Assembly: GCA_013365365.1 (NCBI GenBank)
Contig: JABVXU010000197.1
Span: 1 to 64,000 of the forward strand
DNA: 64,000 nucleotides
Direction: 5' to 3'
Origin: Cruorifilaria tuberocauda
Lineage: Eukaryota > Nematoda > Chromadorea > Rhabditida > Onchocercidae
Shown: piece after piece, positions 12,585 to 23,603 of the stretch
Position numbering within the stretch: the first letter of the stretch is position 1
Layout of the letters: the number at the start of each line of letters is the position of its first letter
Program-made: the position numbers and the translations under genes
Notes under the pieces: model-generated
What the model was told of the DNA's origin: nothing
Database searches by the model: none
What the model saw: only the letters and a program-made list of their open reading frames with translations

Positions 12585-14307
12585 TTTTAATATCAAATTT
12601 TACGATAAATGTAATTTTAAATTAATAATTAAAAAAATGAAACAGAATAAAATTTCCATCAAGAAGTTCTTCTAATTCAATATGGTTCTTTTACGTGGAA
12701 AAATTTTTCGAATGAAGAAAAGAAAAGAATTTGAATGAATAATATATTAATAAATCTGACGGAAATTTTAATTTTTCATCCTCATCAAACACTTCCTTAT
12801 TCAATCCTTCAAATTTCTTCTTTCATTTTGAGAAACTTTTCCCAAATGAAAAAAAAATTTTCGAACTATTAATTTTTCGGTAAACCATTTTAAGACGTGG
12901 AATAATTAAAGTGAAAGAGAAAAGTAATGAATGGAAGGAGAATGGATAGCAGGTAAGTGAAAGGAAACGAAGCAGGTAACTAGACAGGTAAGAGTGATAT
13001 AGAATCTGATGGATAGATTGCAGTATGAGATAGGCATGTGAGTGTATGCATATGTGACCTTAAACATTTACTTACTCTAATGAGAATGTAGCACTTATGG
13101 GAAAGTTGTAAGCATAGCGGATTTAAGCCAAGTGCTTATCGATTCTGAGCCAAATAATCATTCTTTCTTTTCTTTGCTAATACAAACTGTTCTCTCTCCA
13201 CTCAATAAAAGCTAACACATTTCCTAGAGCTTACAACTAATTCTTATTTTTCTTATACAGAAAATCTCTTCGCGGATAGTTATGTAAACACGTGCGTGGA
13301 TTTTTAAATTTGTAGAACGTAACAATAAGTGTAAATTAAATTTGATTTTTTAGATAATCAATTGCGATCATCGAAAATACTGGCAACTTCTTACGAAGAT
13401 CTTTAGGTGACAATTTATTTAATGTATTAAATTATGAGATAATTTTGAATTAACTTAATGCGTATTAACTTCATAGATGATTGAGACCAATATTTGTGTA
13501 AGGAAGAGTAGAATCTACTGAATTTACAATGAATTTGTTTCATCTATAAAAAATGAATTAACCGTAATATACCTCCTCATCTTTCTGATGCATACAAATG
13601 AGATGAAGAATGGAAAACAGGTTTAAAAATTACTTTTAAATTATTCAAAAAAGTTTACCAATAATGGATTATGCAATATTCAAATAGCGATAATGGTAAA
13701 ATTTATTTGCTAATGCTTTCTGCTTCATATTTTCCTCTAATGAATTTCTATGAAATAGCCAATTAAACTCCGGTAAATATTGGTCATAAATGAAATGAAT
13801 ACTTGGGAAGAGAAAACATTGAAAGATATGGATGGAACATAAAATTCGAAATTCAAAATAAGTCAATGAAACTCTGTGCCGAATAATACAATGGTAATAG
13901 TGATAATCAGAAATTTCCATAATTTTTCTTCATATATTATTTGTTTACAAATCGTTTTCTTCTTTCTTTTCTTTGTTTTTATCTTTAACCAATAATACAT
14001 GGATATTAACAGATTACTCGAATAATAATGATAATATATTCTGCAATAAGCCTTACTTAATCCATTACTTTTATCTCTGATTCACTCGAACTTTTTAAAC
14101 AGCTCTTATGAAGAAAAATTATTAAACCTGTCCGAAGAATTTAAAAATTTGTAACTACCTGTTATCTGGAAGAGGCAAAAAATTGAAGGAATACTTATCA
14201 TATATTAGCTAAGGCATTGATTGAAATGGGAACATTCGTTCTAAAATTTGCGTCGAACATATCAGTCCATCTCACCAAAACACATTGTGTGTCAAATAAA
14301 TGACTGA

Positions 14308-14432
14308 ACACACATACGCACACACACACACACATATATAAAGGCATGCGTACGCATTTAAGTACGCCAACATGCATATACTCGTATACATGCATATAAA
14401 CACACACGCACACGCACACGCACACATACACG
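14308..14432 (+). repeat. Compound (CA)n microsatellite
   Basis: Two CA-rich blocks at about 14308-14335 and 14400-14432 flank alternating purine-pyrimidine sequence with CATGCATA motifs. On the minus strand it produces an open frame of repeated Val-Cys that is an artefact of the repeat. Confidence 0.9.
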
Positions 14433-16326
14433 ATGACACTTACGGTCTATTCATCCAGAAGTTAAAAGTGACAAATTAGCTTTAGATTGTGTAACAGATG
14501 TGTGGCATCATTAAGGAAAAGAACGATTTATTGGAGCGGACAGATCGATATATCAATTTCTGCAACTTTCATCAGAGGCTGTTCTGAATTTCAACAACTT
14601 CAATTATTCATTCATCGAGATAGGTTGGTAGTTTGCTCCTATCATACTAATCCGATATCCTCTGATGCACGGTAAAATTCGCTGATACCACGATCTATTC
14701 ATGAGGAAATGAATGAATTTTATGCTTCATCTGAAATTCTATTCTAAATTTTTCAGCTGCTTTTCCTTAACAAATATTAAAATAAGAGAAAAATAATTGT
14801 TATGCTGTGTCGTACCTCTAGACATATTTATGATGAAACTAATGAAAATAAAATCGAAGCTTTGTAAATATTTTAAAAAAATACTTAAAGAAATTATACG
14901 TCACTAAAACTATGCCGAAAAATATTAAAATTTATTCAAAATTTTATAAAGCTTAGTTGTTGCTATTAATAGCTTCAGTCTTTTGATTTCTGATTTCTTC
15001 TTTTTTCCCACGAAATGTCATTTCAGGAAATTCGTCGAAATTATATAATATTGAATTCACTGCCCATCACCTTGCTAGATCATTGATTCCAAAGGGATCG
15101 ATGACAATTGATCTTACACAATATGTAGCCGTATTATCACCATGAAATATGAAAAGAATGCAACCGTGGAGCCGTTTTTCTTCATCATCTTGATTCATTC
15201 CCTGTCATAAAATCATTTCTTGAATGGACCAATTGCTTTTTCTCGTCTTATCAATTTCTATTAACTGCCGCACAAAAATTGCACTTACTGTTGTTTTCTA
15301 CAAATTTTCATCAAGAAAAATTCACATTAAATTTCATGAATTTTAACTTTACATAAGTTAAAAAAGACTCATTTTTCATTTTACTATCGAAAAATTTTCG
15401 TTTGTGGTACTAAAATAAAACGCTTTCATGCAGCTGGAAATAGAAACTTGTAATTTCAAAATCGAAGAAGCGCGTCATTCCCAATTCACAAGAAAAAATA
15501 TCTAAAAAGCGGCTGACAAGCGAAAAAGATGCTTGGAAAGATATAAAACAGTTTAAGGCAAATTTGAAATTACGTTTCAAAGAACTAATTTTTTCTGACA
15601 AAAAGTGTGTAAAGCAAGTAAAATCAATTAAAGGATAGGAATGAAAATTATTCATCGCACGAAGTTAAAGGTAAAGAGAAAGAAATACGGATCAAAGCAG
15701 GGTATGATATCAAAAATTGCTGAAAAGAGCTATAAAAATACGAGCGTTTACTTGAAAATCCAGAAATACAGTAATCCCTAATATTTCGTCATACTTTTAA
15801 GCTATACTGCATATATTATAATTATATTTACCAATAAACTATTTTTCAATTATTTACTTGAACTTTATTTTGAATAAAAAAAAATTTCATGACAGATGGT
15901 TTAAACTTGTGAATTATTACCGAGAAATTGATTCAAATCTAGGAATGTTCGGATTATGTGCATAAGATTTGACTTATTATATTAGATTATTTCCATTTGT
16001 AGAATATTTACTCTGTTAAACAAGCATCCTCGATCAGTAGTATACTATTTACTTCTCTTTAACTGCTAATAAAAATGTTACAGAGGATACAATGGTACTT
16101 TATACAACGATAAAAGCAGAACGCAGCAGAATGTTATTTTTTGTTGTTCGTTGTACAATTTCATCGTCACCATTGAGCGCTCCAATAAAATTGATAATAA
16201 AATCATATATGTCAGCATAGAGTAATAAAAATTCAAACAAAATGATGACCTCTTCTTCATACATGAAAATGAGTACATTTGGTAAAAAAAAATAGTGTTG
16301 AGTAACTTGATATAATAATCGTATGT

Positions 16327-19300
16327 TTATTCATTTAATATTGTGACGCATTCCTTAGGGATTGCGTTAATTACTGCATTAACTGTTGTGTAGCTGCAAG
16401 TAAGTTGAATTCTTGAATTAATTTTTCAGTTATGAATTTTGCGCGAATAAGCAGTTTAGTTCTAAATCAAATTATTAAGATATTTTAAAATAACACGATT
16501 TACATCAATTTGATTTATGAAGAATGAGAAAATACTAAAAAAATCTTTGGAATTACCTTGATAACGATTTGCGGCATCCGATCAATATCAGTTTGTGCCT
16601 AGCCCTTGTGATAGCAACATTAATTCGTCGCCAATCGGCAAGCAACTCACTTTTCCGATTTTCTGCTTCAGTGGTCCACGCAAAACTTAGCACAATAACC
16701 GATTTATCTCTACCTTGATATCTGTCAACAGTATTCACTTCAATTCCGACTTGAACTATGCTACGCAGTTGTTCGACATGATAACGATAGATACCGATAA
16801 CACCAAGATCACTTTCCGATAAACCCAGCTGACGATGATTTCATTTGTTACTTTAATCATACAAAAAATAAAGGAATATTAAAAGTTGAACAAAAATACC
16901 CCGAAATCAAAAATGAATTCTTCTCGAAAGTACATTTAGTAATGAATGGTGAAAAGAATTAAAGTAAATATAATCAGATCGTCCAGATACTAATTAACCT
17001 TAATGAACAGTTTACAAAGATCTCCAACAAATTTCGCTTCTCCAATATTACCAACTTGGCCACAGTTACCAAAAGTCGCACAAAACGATGGATTCCTGTG
17101 CGATTGAGTATCCACAAATATGACTGCATTGCTTAGTAAATCCGAAATACAAAGCTTGTATGCCTCTATAATGCCTCTTACAACTGATAAGTGATAATTT
17201 CCACATATTCCATGAAAATATTGCTAGAAATACCGAAAAAATTGCTGAAATCTGCCAAATTATGCAGAAATGCGACCATAACTCTGGATACTTTCGTAAT
17301 TACTAGTTTTAATCAGTATTTAAACGTACTAGAGTAAACGCTATCAATGATAGGATTAGAGACGAAGTTGATAAGAGTTGCTTCAGCGACCATATTATCA
17401 GCGCAACGAAGTTTATTTTCATAAAAGAGAACACTGGCAAGTTCCGCAATTGGTCTAAAATTCGAAATATAATTGGGATTGAGCAGTTCTTTTATTGTGG
17501 CATCAGGATCATATAAATATAGTTAAAATCAGAAAAATGAATCATATAAATATTTCAATTGACCTATTCATCCGATACTGAGAGTGTAATGTAATTACAG
17601 CTGAATGATGAGCGGTTAATCGTTCCAATAATGATTTCGCCATACCTTCCTCCCTGAAGTAAAATGTTGTAAAACTATTAGTTAAAAAGAACTCCGATAA
17701 ACTTAGAACAATAAAGAGAAAATTTATTATTATTCGGAATTTAACACTCAAAATATGAAATATCGCTATCGCTTTAATAAATTCCTTATTAAACACAGAT
17801 AGAATTCAGTCAAATTCAAGTTATTCATCTGTCATTTGTATAAGATACTGGTTTTTGCGAAGCATTAAATGTGCAAAGAATTACCTGGATTGTTTGGAAC
17901 AAACAAGAGGATTAAGCTGTCGATGATCACCAACAAGTACAAAGGAGTCAGAAGCAGCAATAGCAGGAATAATAGTAGGTTCCAATACCAAAGATGCTTC
18001 ATCAACAACTGTCATTGAAAAACGACGATATGAAAATAGTAAATTAGTCGACATTCCCAAACAAGTGCATGCAACAATAGGCTGAAACTTAGAATTTGAT
18101 TTGACCGATGATTGAAATTTGAGAGAGATTTTGATTTGCGGCACAAGCATCAATATGAAATGTTTATTTGCACCAGAAAAAAAAAATTTTACTGTTTCTT
18201 CTAGGATATGCTGTATCAGTGAAATCCTATCAGTATTCGTACATTTAGACAACTTTGCTTCCAAGGTTAGGTGTTGAACATTTTTCTTTACAGAACCTTG
18301 TTGTCCCAATCGCAAAATCTTATTTTCATCAATATACTGAAACAATAATTTTTGTAAACTAGAAGACTAAATTTGAACTGAAAAAGACAATAAAAACAGA
18401 ATATCCAATTTCGTCTGATGCAATAACTTCTCTTTGTAATAAAAGCTACTTCTAGAATAGTCAGAACTGATAAACTGAGAAAGATATGTAAAATCAAATT
18501 TTATATTGAGATATGCATATTCAGCAATTTCTCACTCATAAAAAAGGAAACTGATAACCTCAATAAGTTTTGAAAGAAGATTATCAATTGCAGAATGAGT
18601 GTGAGAAGAGATAAGGACAGTTCGACCCAAATAAATGAGGCAACGAATTAACACTACCAGCGTGCTTGTTTTTCCTGTAGTAAGATTTAGTTTTAGTAGT
18701 TATCTGCTCCTTTTCAAGCACTTGATGAACAAGACAACTAAATAAATAAAACTGGAGCCGTTACACAAAAAAGACAACTAACAAAGAGTTGAGAGTTAAA
18801 AAAAAGTACTTTAGTCCCTACGATCATCCGCTGAAACCTTTTCTCCCATAGTTTTAATTTTGTTTTCGTTTATCTTTCCGAAATTAATTATTTCGTTAAA
18901 AAAGACTGATTTTTTACCAGTTCCAGGGAATCCTTCAATAATTGCATAATCATTAGACATAAGGGATTTAAGAACTGCTCGTGCTTGATCACAATTTAAT
19001 TGTCGTACAATTGCTGATATGCCAATTATATTCTCTTTCTTCATTCTTGAGAATACCGGTGGTCTCATATCAATTATAAGAGATCGAATTTTTGACCTGA
19101 AAGTTTAGTAGGCATATAAATTTCGTCTAAAATAATGATAGGAAGCAAATGGATCGACCATATCTTCTTCGCGAAATAAATTGAAAAGTGAAGCATAAAA
19201 GGAAAAAAATTAACAGAGCTGAGGAATCAACAAACATTTGTTTGTCATCAACCATTAAAGTGACTAAGTTTCCGAGATTGAGAGTATATTTGAAGAAAGT

Positions 19301-22300
19301 TTCATGCCTCTCAAGGAAATAAGTCATTCCAACAACAAATGAGCTACTATTACCATCTACAGCGACGTTGACAAAATTATCTGAAAAATCATTTTGATGA
19401 TGAATTTTAATCCAAGATACGATCTGTGAGTATTGTGGAGTAAAAGCAGTAGTTATGTATTATTGAAACAATAAAAGAATCTTCTCCATAAAAAGGCTCA
19501 AGAAGTCAAGAATTTGATACATTCGAACTACAGACGACCTCATCTAATAGAATATTCAACGCTCTGTTTTTTGAGAAAATATTGCATAAATGGAGACCTG
19601 AAAAGTAGGCTTACCTTTAACGAAAATTACATAAGCCATAGCAATCATTTCACTCTCATCAGAAAGAATTAATAACGTATCTCCTTTTACGAATAATTCG
19701 TGCTCATCTATTACTTCCCCCCTAAAAATTTTCGTTTGTCATAACGTATCCTAATAAGTTATTTCACAGAAGATGGATTACAGATATTTATTCAAATCCC
19801 GAATGAAACTTCCAGGAGATAAGGAAGAATTCACTTTTGAAAAGTAATAGCGGTTTTGTTCCCTTGTTGAACAATGGACTTAAGAACAACTTTTCCGCTT
19901 GGTGCCGAGTTCTTCCTGAAATTCATATTAATAGTCTATGAAGTGTGTGTAAATACACACACTAATTCCTCACTGAGTAAAACATTAAAACAGTAAGCTA
20001 TAGAGGATCGATTAAAGGTATTTATAGCTTTTCAAATATCGAATGACAATTCTAGGAGAGTAGGAATTTTTTTTATTTTTTGAAAACTGGAAAAACCTTT
20101 TGAATATATTTTCCTTATCAGTTGCACTTCTTCCTGTTACACATCTCCATTCCATTAATATCCACCGAATGAATTGCTTAAAATAATCGATATGATTTTG
20201 CTTAAGATGTTTTAGTCTATCTTGAAAGAAGATATCGGTTACAGTTGATGCAGAATAGTGTTGCAATAAGGAGCATGATAAGGCCTGGTCACACCACTTG
20301 CAAGTATCTCTATCAAGAATCGGACCTATAAAGATAATGAAGTAATTGTCACCAAATTAAACGTCAACCTATGATTTTTACTAAAACTAATTCTAAATTC
20401 AAATATGAACTTTTTCCACGCAAAATATGTTACCTTTCAGCACTTACCATCAATAGCTAACGCAAAGCTCTGAAAGAGCTTTCGTAGTGCCAACTGACTG
20501 CTATTGAACAACTTCGAATATAGAGAAATCGATTAAATAAAGTAGATTATCTTTTTCTGATATTATAATTCTAGGATTTGATTGTTTATAACCGGGAAGA
20601 ACCTGGAAGATCATCGAAAGAAGTAGCACTCATGCATGCGGCAATTTCATTACGCATGTGCAAGATTCCCTTGAGATCGATCGTTTTGGGAGATACAGTT
20701 CTAGAGGTTTCATCCAGCAAATACAACAGTAATCCACTTTCTATGGTATCCTTCAAAAACCAGCATTATCCTATATTCATACACCTAATTTCAACTGCTG
20801 TTTTGCGATTGTTTAAAACTTGAAGTACATGAATTCACATGAAAACCAAATTCAACTTTTTTTCAATTATGCTGTTCGATGATAGGAATAAAATCAAGCC
20901 TGACAAAAGTCCAAATAGATGAAGTACCAACCTGCTTTGTAGCCAAGGCCAGACAGTAAAGCATGACTTGCGTGACATGTGCTGTATTTGGATATGACTT
21001 GCCAGTTTTCAATTCTACAGGGATCAGTTTTTGCTCTCCATTCCTCTTCTTTACCTGAAATTTGAGATAAATTCATCTTGAAATGATTTCAATCCCTACA
21101 CTGAGAAAAATGAATCATTATCAAAAAAATCAGTTAAATGAGATAAACTATATTTTCCAAATGAAAAAAAGCAAAACCTTCAAAGTGCAATCAATTTTGG
21201 CTTTAAAACCATAACATGAATTCCATATAGATTCTTCAACATCCATTACTTCCATGATCTTAGAACCTGTTTGCAAGGATTCATTTCGACCTTTTGGTGG
21301 TGGCATATGAGCTGACACCCAACGAGTAATTGTTTTAAAATAAAGACATATTTCATCTTCAATCTAAATAAAATTCTTGTTTTTTTTCCGCTAAATCGTT
21401 CAAAAATTCATGGAAAATGAAAAATAAACCTCTTCAGATGATAGGTTTAAAGCAAAGAGTTCTTCAGCATGTTGCATGTGCAACTCTTTTCGCCACAAGT
21501 CAAGTAAACTGCTCTCAACAACATTGAATCCCGAAGACGAAATTGCAGCCTGAAAATCATGCCATAAAACATTTAGATAATTCGAAATAATGAAATAATT
21601 TCAATCACCTTCTTCACTTAATGAATAAGTGCCTTCATTTAATAATTACTCGTCACTTCGAATGTATGAAATGTTTCCAAGTGAATGAGAAATAATGAAG
21701 TATAACTCCTTAAATTACGCAATTTTCGACTAAAAAATAATAAAAATATTAAATGAATATAATCCAAATAGCGTAAAATTCTCTCTACACACTTGGAAGA
21801 GTTCGTGAACCACATTTCCAATCAACATTTCCTTCGTTGTACCACTCCGCATTTTGAAATAGTGCGAAAGTATTGCTTTTCGACGACAAGATGTACCTTG
21901 GGCGATAAGCGTACATGGCACAAGTACATTACGTTCTAAGATTAATACACCACTTTCCCAATTTAAGAGTAATTTCTAGAAGATAATTTGATGCAAACAT
22001 AGCTAAGGAATATTAAATAATTTATACATAATATTTTGAAACAGTTATGCAAGCAGTTTCCATATCACATGCAAGACTGAAATATTAATTAGCTGGAATT
22101 TAAATTCAGATTGAGAAATGAATAAGTGCGATGTGAGATTACATCTTTTCCTATCATTTTAGCGCCAATAATACGCAAGGAAGAACCAATCTTGACTGGA
22201 GTAGATGACCAAATTCCTTCGAGTCTCACGCGGTAAAATTTAGATGTGTCTTCACAAATGCAATCCAGTTCACGAAGTTCATCACTACAATGATCATCAG

Positions 22301-22726
22301 ACAGCGAAATAACACGAACATTGATTTCACTGGAACCGAAAGGTATACATGAATCTTGGATATCTATAATGAAACTTATTATTTTGGAGAATTCATCGTA
22401 ATTTAACAAGCATAACAGTTTTTTCCATGGCAAAATTAAGCAACTTTCGAACTGTTCCATAACAGATTAGAAGAATGACTTAATCATTTGAATCAATATT
22501 CATAATAATTGGCAAGCAATTAAACTGAAATAACTTTATCAGCAATCAAAATTATCATCCTACCTCGCTCCACACAGCTGATTGATAAACGTTTTGGACG
22601 TTTCCGTGGAGATATAGAGTCAGTAGAGACATCATTCGTAAGTATCGTAGTTGAAGCAATCGAATTGCTGTTATTCATAATAAATCCACTATCCTTTTTC
22701 ATCCATAAACTTTTCTGTAATTCCAT
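16327..22726 (-). CDS. DNA2: DNA replication ATP-dependent helicase/nuclease DNA2
   Basis: Twenty exons: 22726-22564, 22363-22143, 21975-21793, 21549-21430, 21363-21178, 21054-20932, 20750-20603, 20325-20097, 19915-19835, 19721-19615, 19380-19215, 19096-18918, 18674-18559, 18336-18193, 18081-17885, 17653-17564, 17454-17330, 17183-16999, 16828-16557, 16393-16327. They sum to 3102 nt (1033 aa; human about 1060) and every junction phase agrees. Visible in order: a basic NLS-like PRKRPKRL (40-47); nuclease residues His185 (HELFQ), Asp287 (KAKID), Glu305 and Lys307 (PVELKTGK), Gln320; 4Fe-4S ligands Cys158, 390, 393, 399; Walker A GFPGTGKTST (about 631-640, split by an intron); Walker B VVDEAS (Asp749, Glu750); [27 protein letters not shown] (from 952) and [14 protein letters not shown]2 trims flaps in Okazaki-fragment maturation and resects DNA ends in the nucleus. 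A putative extra exon near 20498-20441 was left out because human-like spacing does not need it. Confidence 0.95.
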
Positions 22727-23603
22727 TATAGTAATAGATAGGTCCTGAAAAAAAAAAGATTCAGATTTGCATCAATTAAAAGGAAAATACGATATAGTCA
22801 TATAATATAATAAAACGATAATGAAAATATGACGTGCTATAGCTTGCATCAAAAAAATTAGGCAGTGCTGACGATTTACCCAAATTCAGACTAACTGCAC
22901 TTGAAATGATTATAATTACATTCATTAACACCAAAAACACTTATATATCCCATATGTACTTGTTAATTAAAATATCTCTAGTTATTCTTATAGTACAAAA
23001 TGCCTTTATTTGGCTACAGTCGAAATGATAATTAATGTAAGACTTGGTTTAGACGAAACATCTAGTATGCTTCTGTAACCACTTGGTATTTGCTACCTAT
23101 TAAAAAGATTCATGCGCCATTTATTCAGCTAGTTTATTCAGTACTCTAATTGATGCTTTTCTATTTCATCTATACAATTCCTTCTTCTTATGATAACTCC
23201 CCACACTACATCAATTGTCTACGCCTCGTTTAATCATATTCCTGATCTCTTCCAGAAAATTTTAAATTTAAAAAATTCGAATTATTGGCATCGTGCCAAC
23301 ATTCCAACTATAACCCAAGTATCTAGCGCAGCAACTATTGGATCTGTGTGCTGATGTTGAGTGATTTACGTGAAAGTTATCTGGTAGTACTGGTGAGGTT
23401 TCCATGAAATTAACTTTTATGTTTCTAATGTTTCCCCTAGAATCTTGTGGTCATTAGACTGTTCTAAACTAACATGTCTTTCTGATTATCGTCATTTTAA
23501 ATGGTCAATGTTCAGTTTCATTCCTTGTACTACTGCATGATGCTCGAATCACTCGCAATTATCAGCACTGCTCGAATTTACTTTTAGTACGCAATAAAGT
23601 GTT
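22727..23603. promoter_or_regulatory. Divergent DNA2-TPR intergenic region
   Basis: These 877 bp separate the start codons of two head-to-head conserved genes, so both promoters must sit here unless non-coding exons lie further away. A TTTTTTTTTTCAG-type acceptor faces DNA2 just upstream of its ATG (about 22740), fitting spliced-leader addition or a 5' non-coding exon. No TATA box or known factor site stands out. Confidence 0.6.

Larger units (their letters stand above)
4701..16326. other. 11.6 kb with no recognisable gene
   Basis: Both strands were read between the neprilysin start and the DNA2 stop. Only short open frames are present, with A+T-driven composition and no recognised family, no run of phase-matched exons and no convincing tRNA. 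It contains the hairpin, diverged repeats, trinucleotide tract and CA microsatellite listed separately. It lies upstream of neprilysin and downstream of DNA2, so part of it may be neprilysin regulatory DNA; a fast-evolving gene or a non-coding RNA cannot be excluded. Confidence 0.6.

Noticed and set aside
14198..14431. Minus-strand frame rich in Val-Cys
   Set aside because: Purely the translation of the CA microsatellite.
20441..20520. Extra DNA2 exon reading [17 protein letters not shown]
   Set aside because: It needs a different donor and a weak acceptor. Without it the gene is already an exact multiple of three, and the spacing from RNEIA to the Fe-S cysteines is close to the human protein.
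22082..22142. Continuation of a DNA2 exon past 22143 to a stop ([11 protein letters not shown])
   Set aside because: A GAT|GTAATC donor at 22143 joins in phase to 21975 and reproduces the human spacing, so the continuation is intron.
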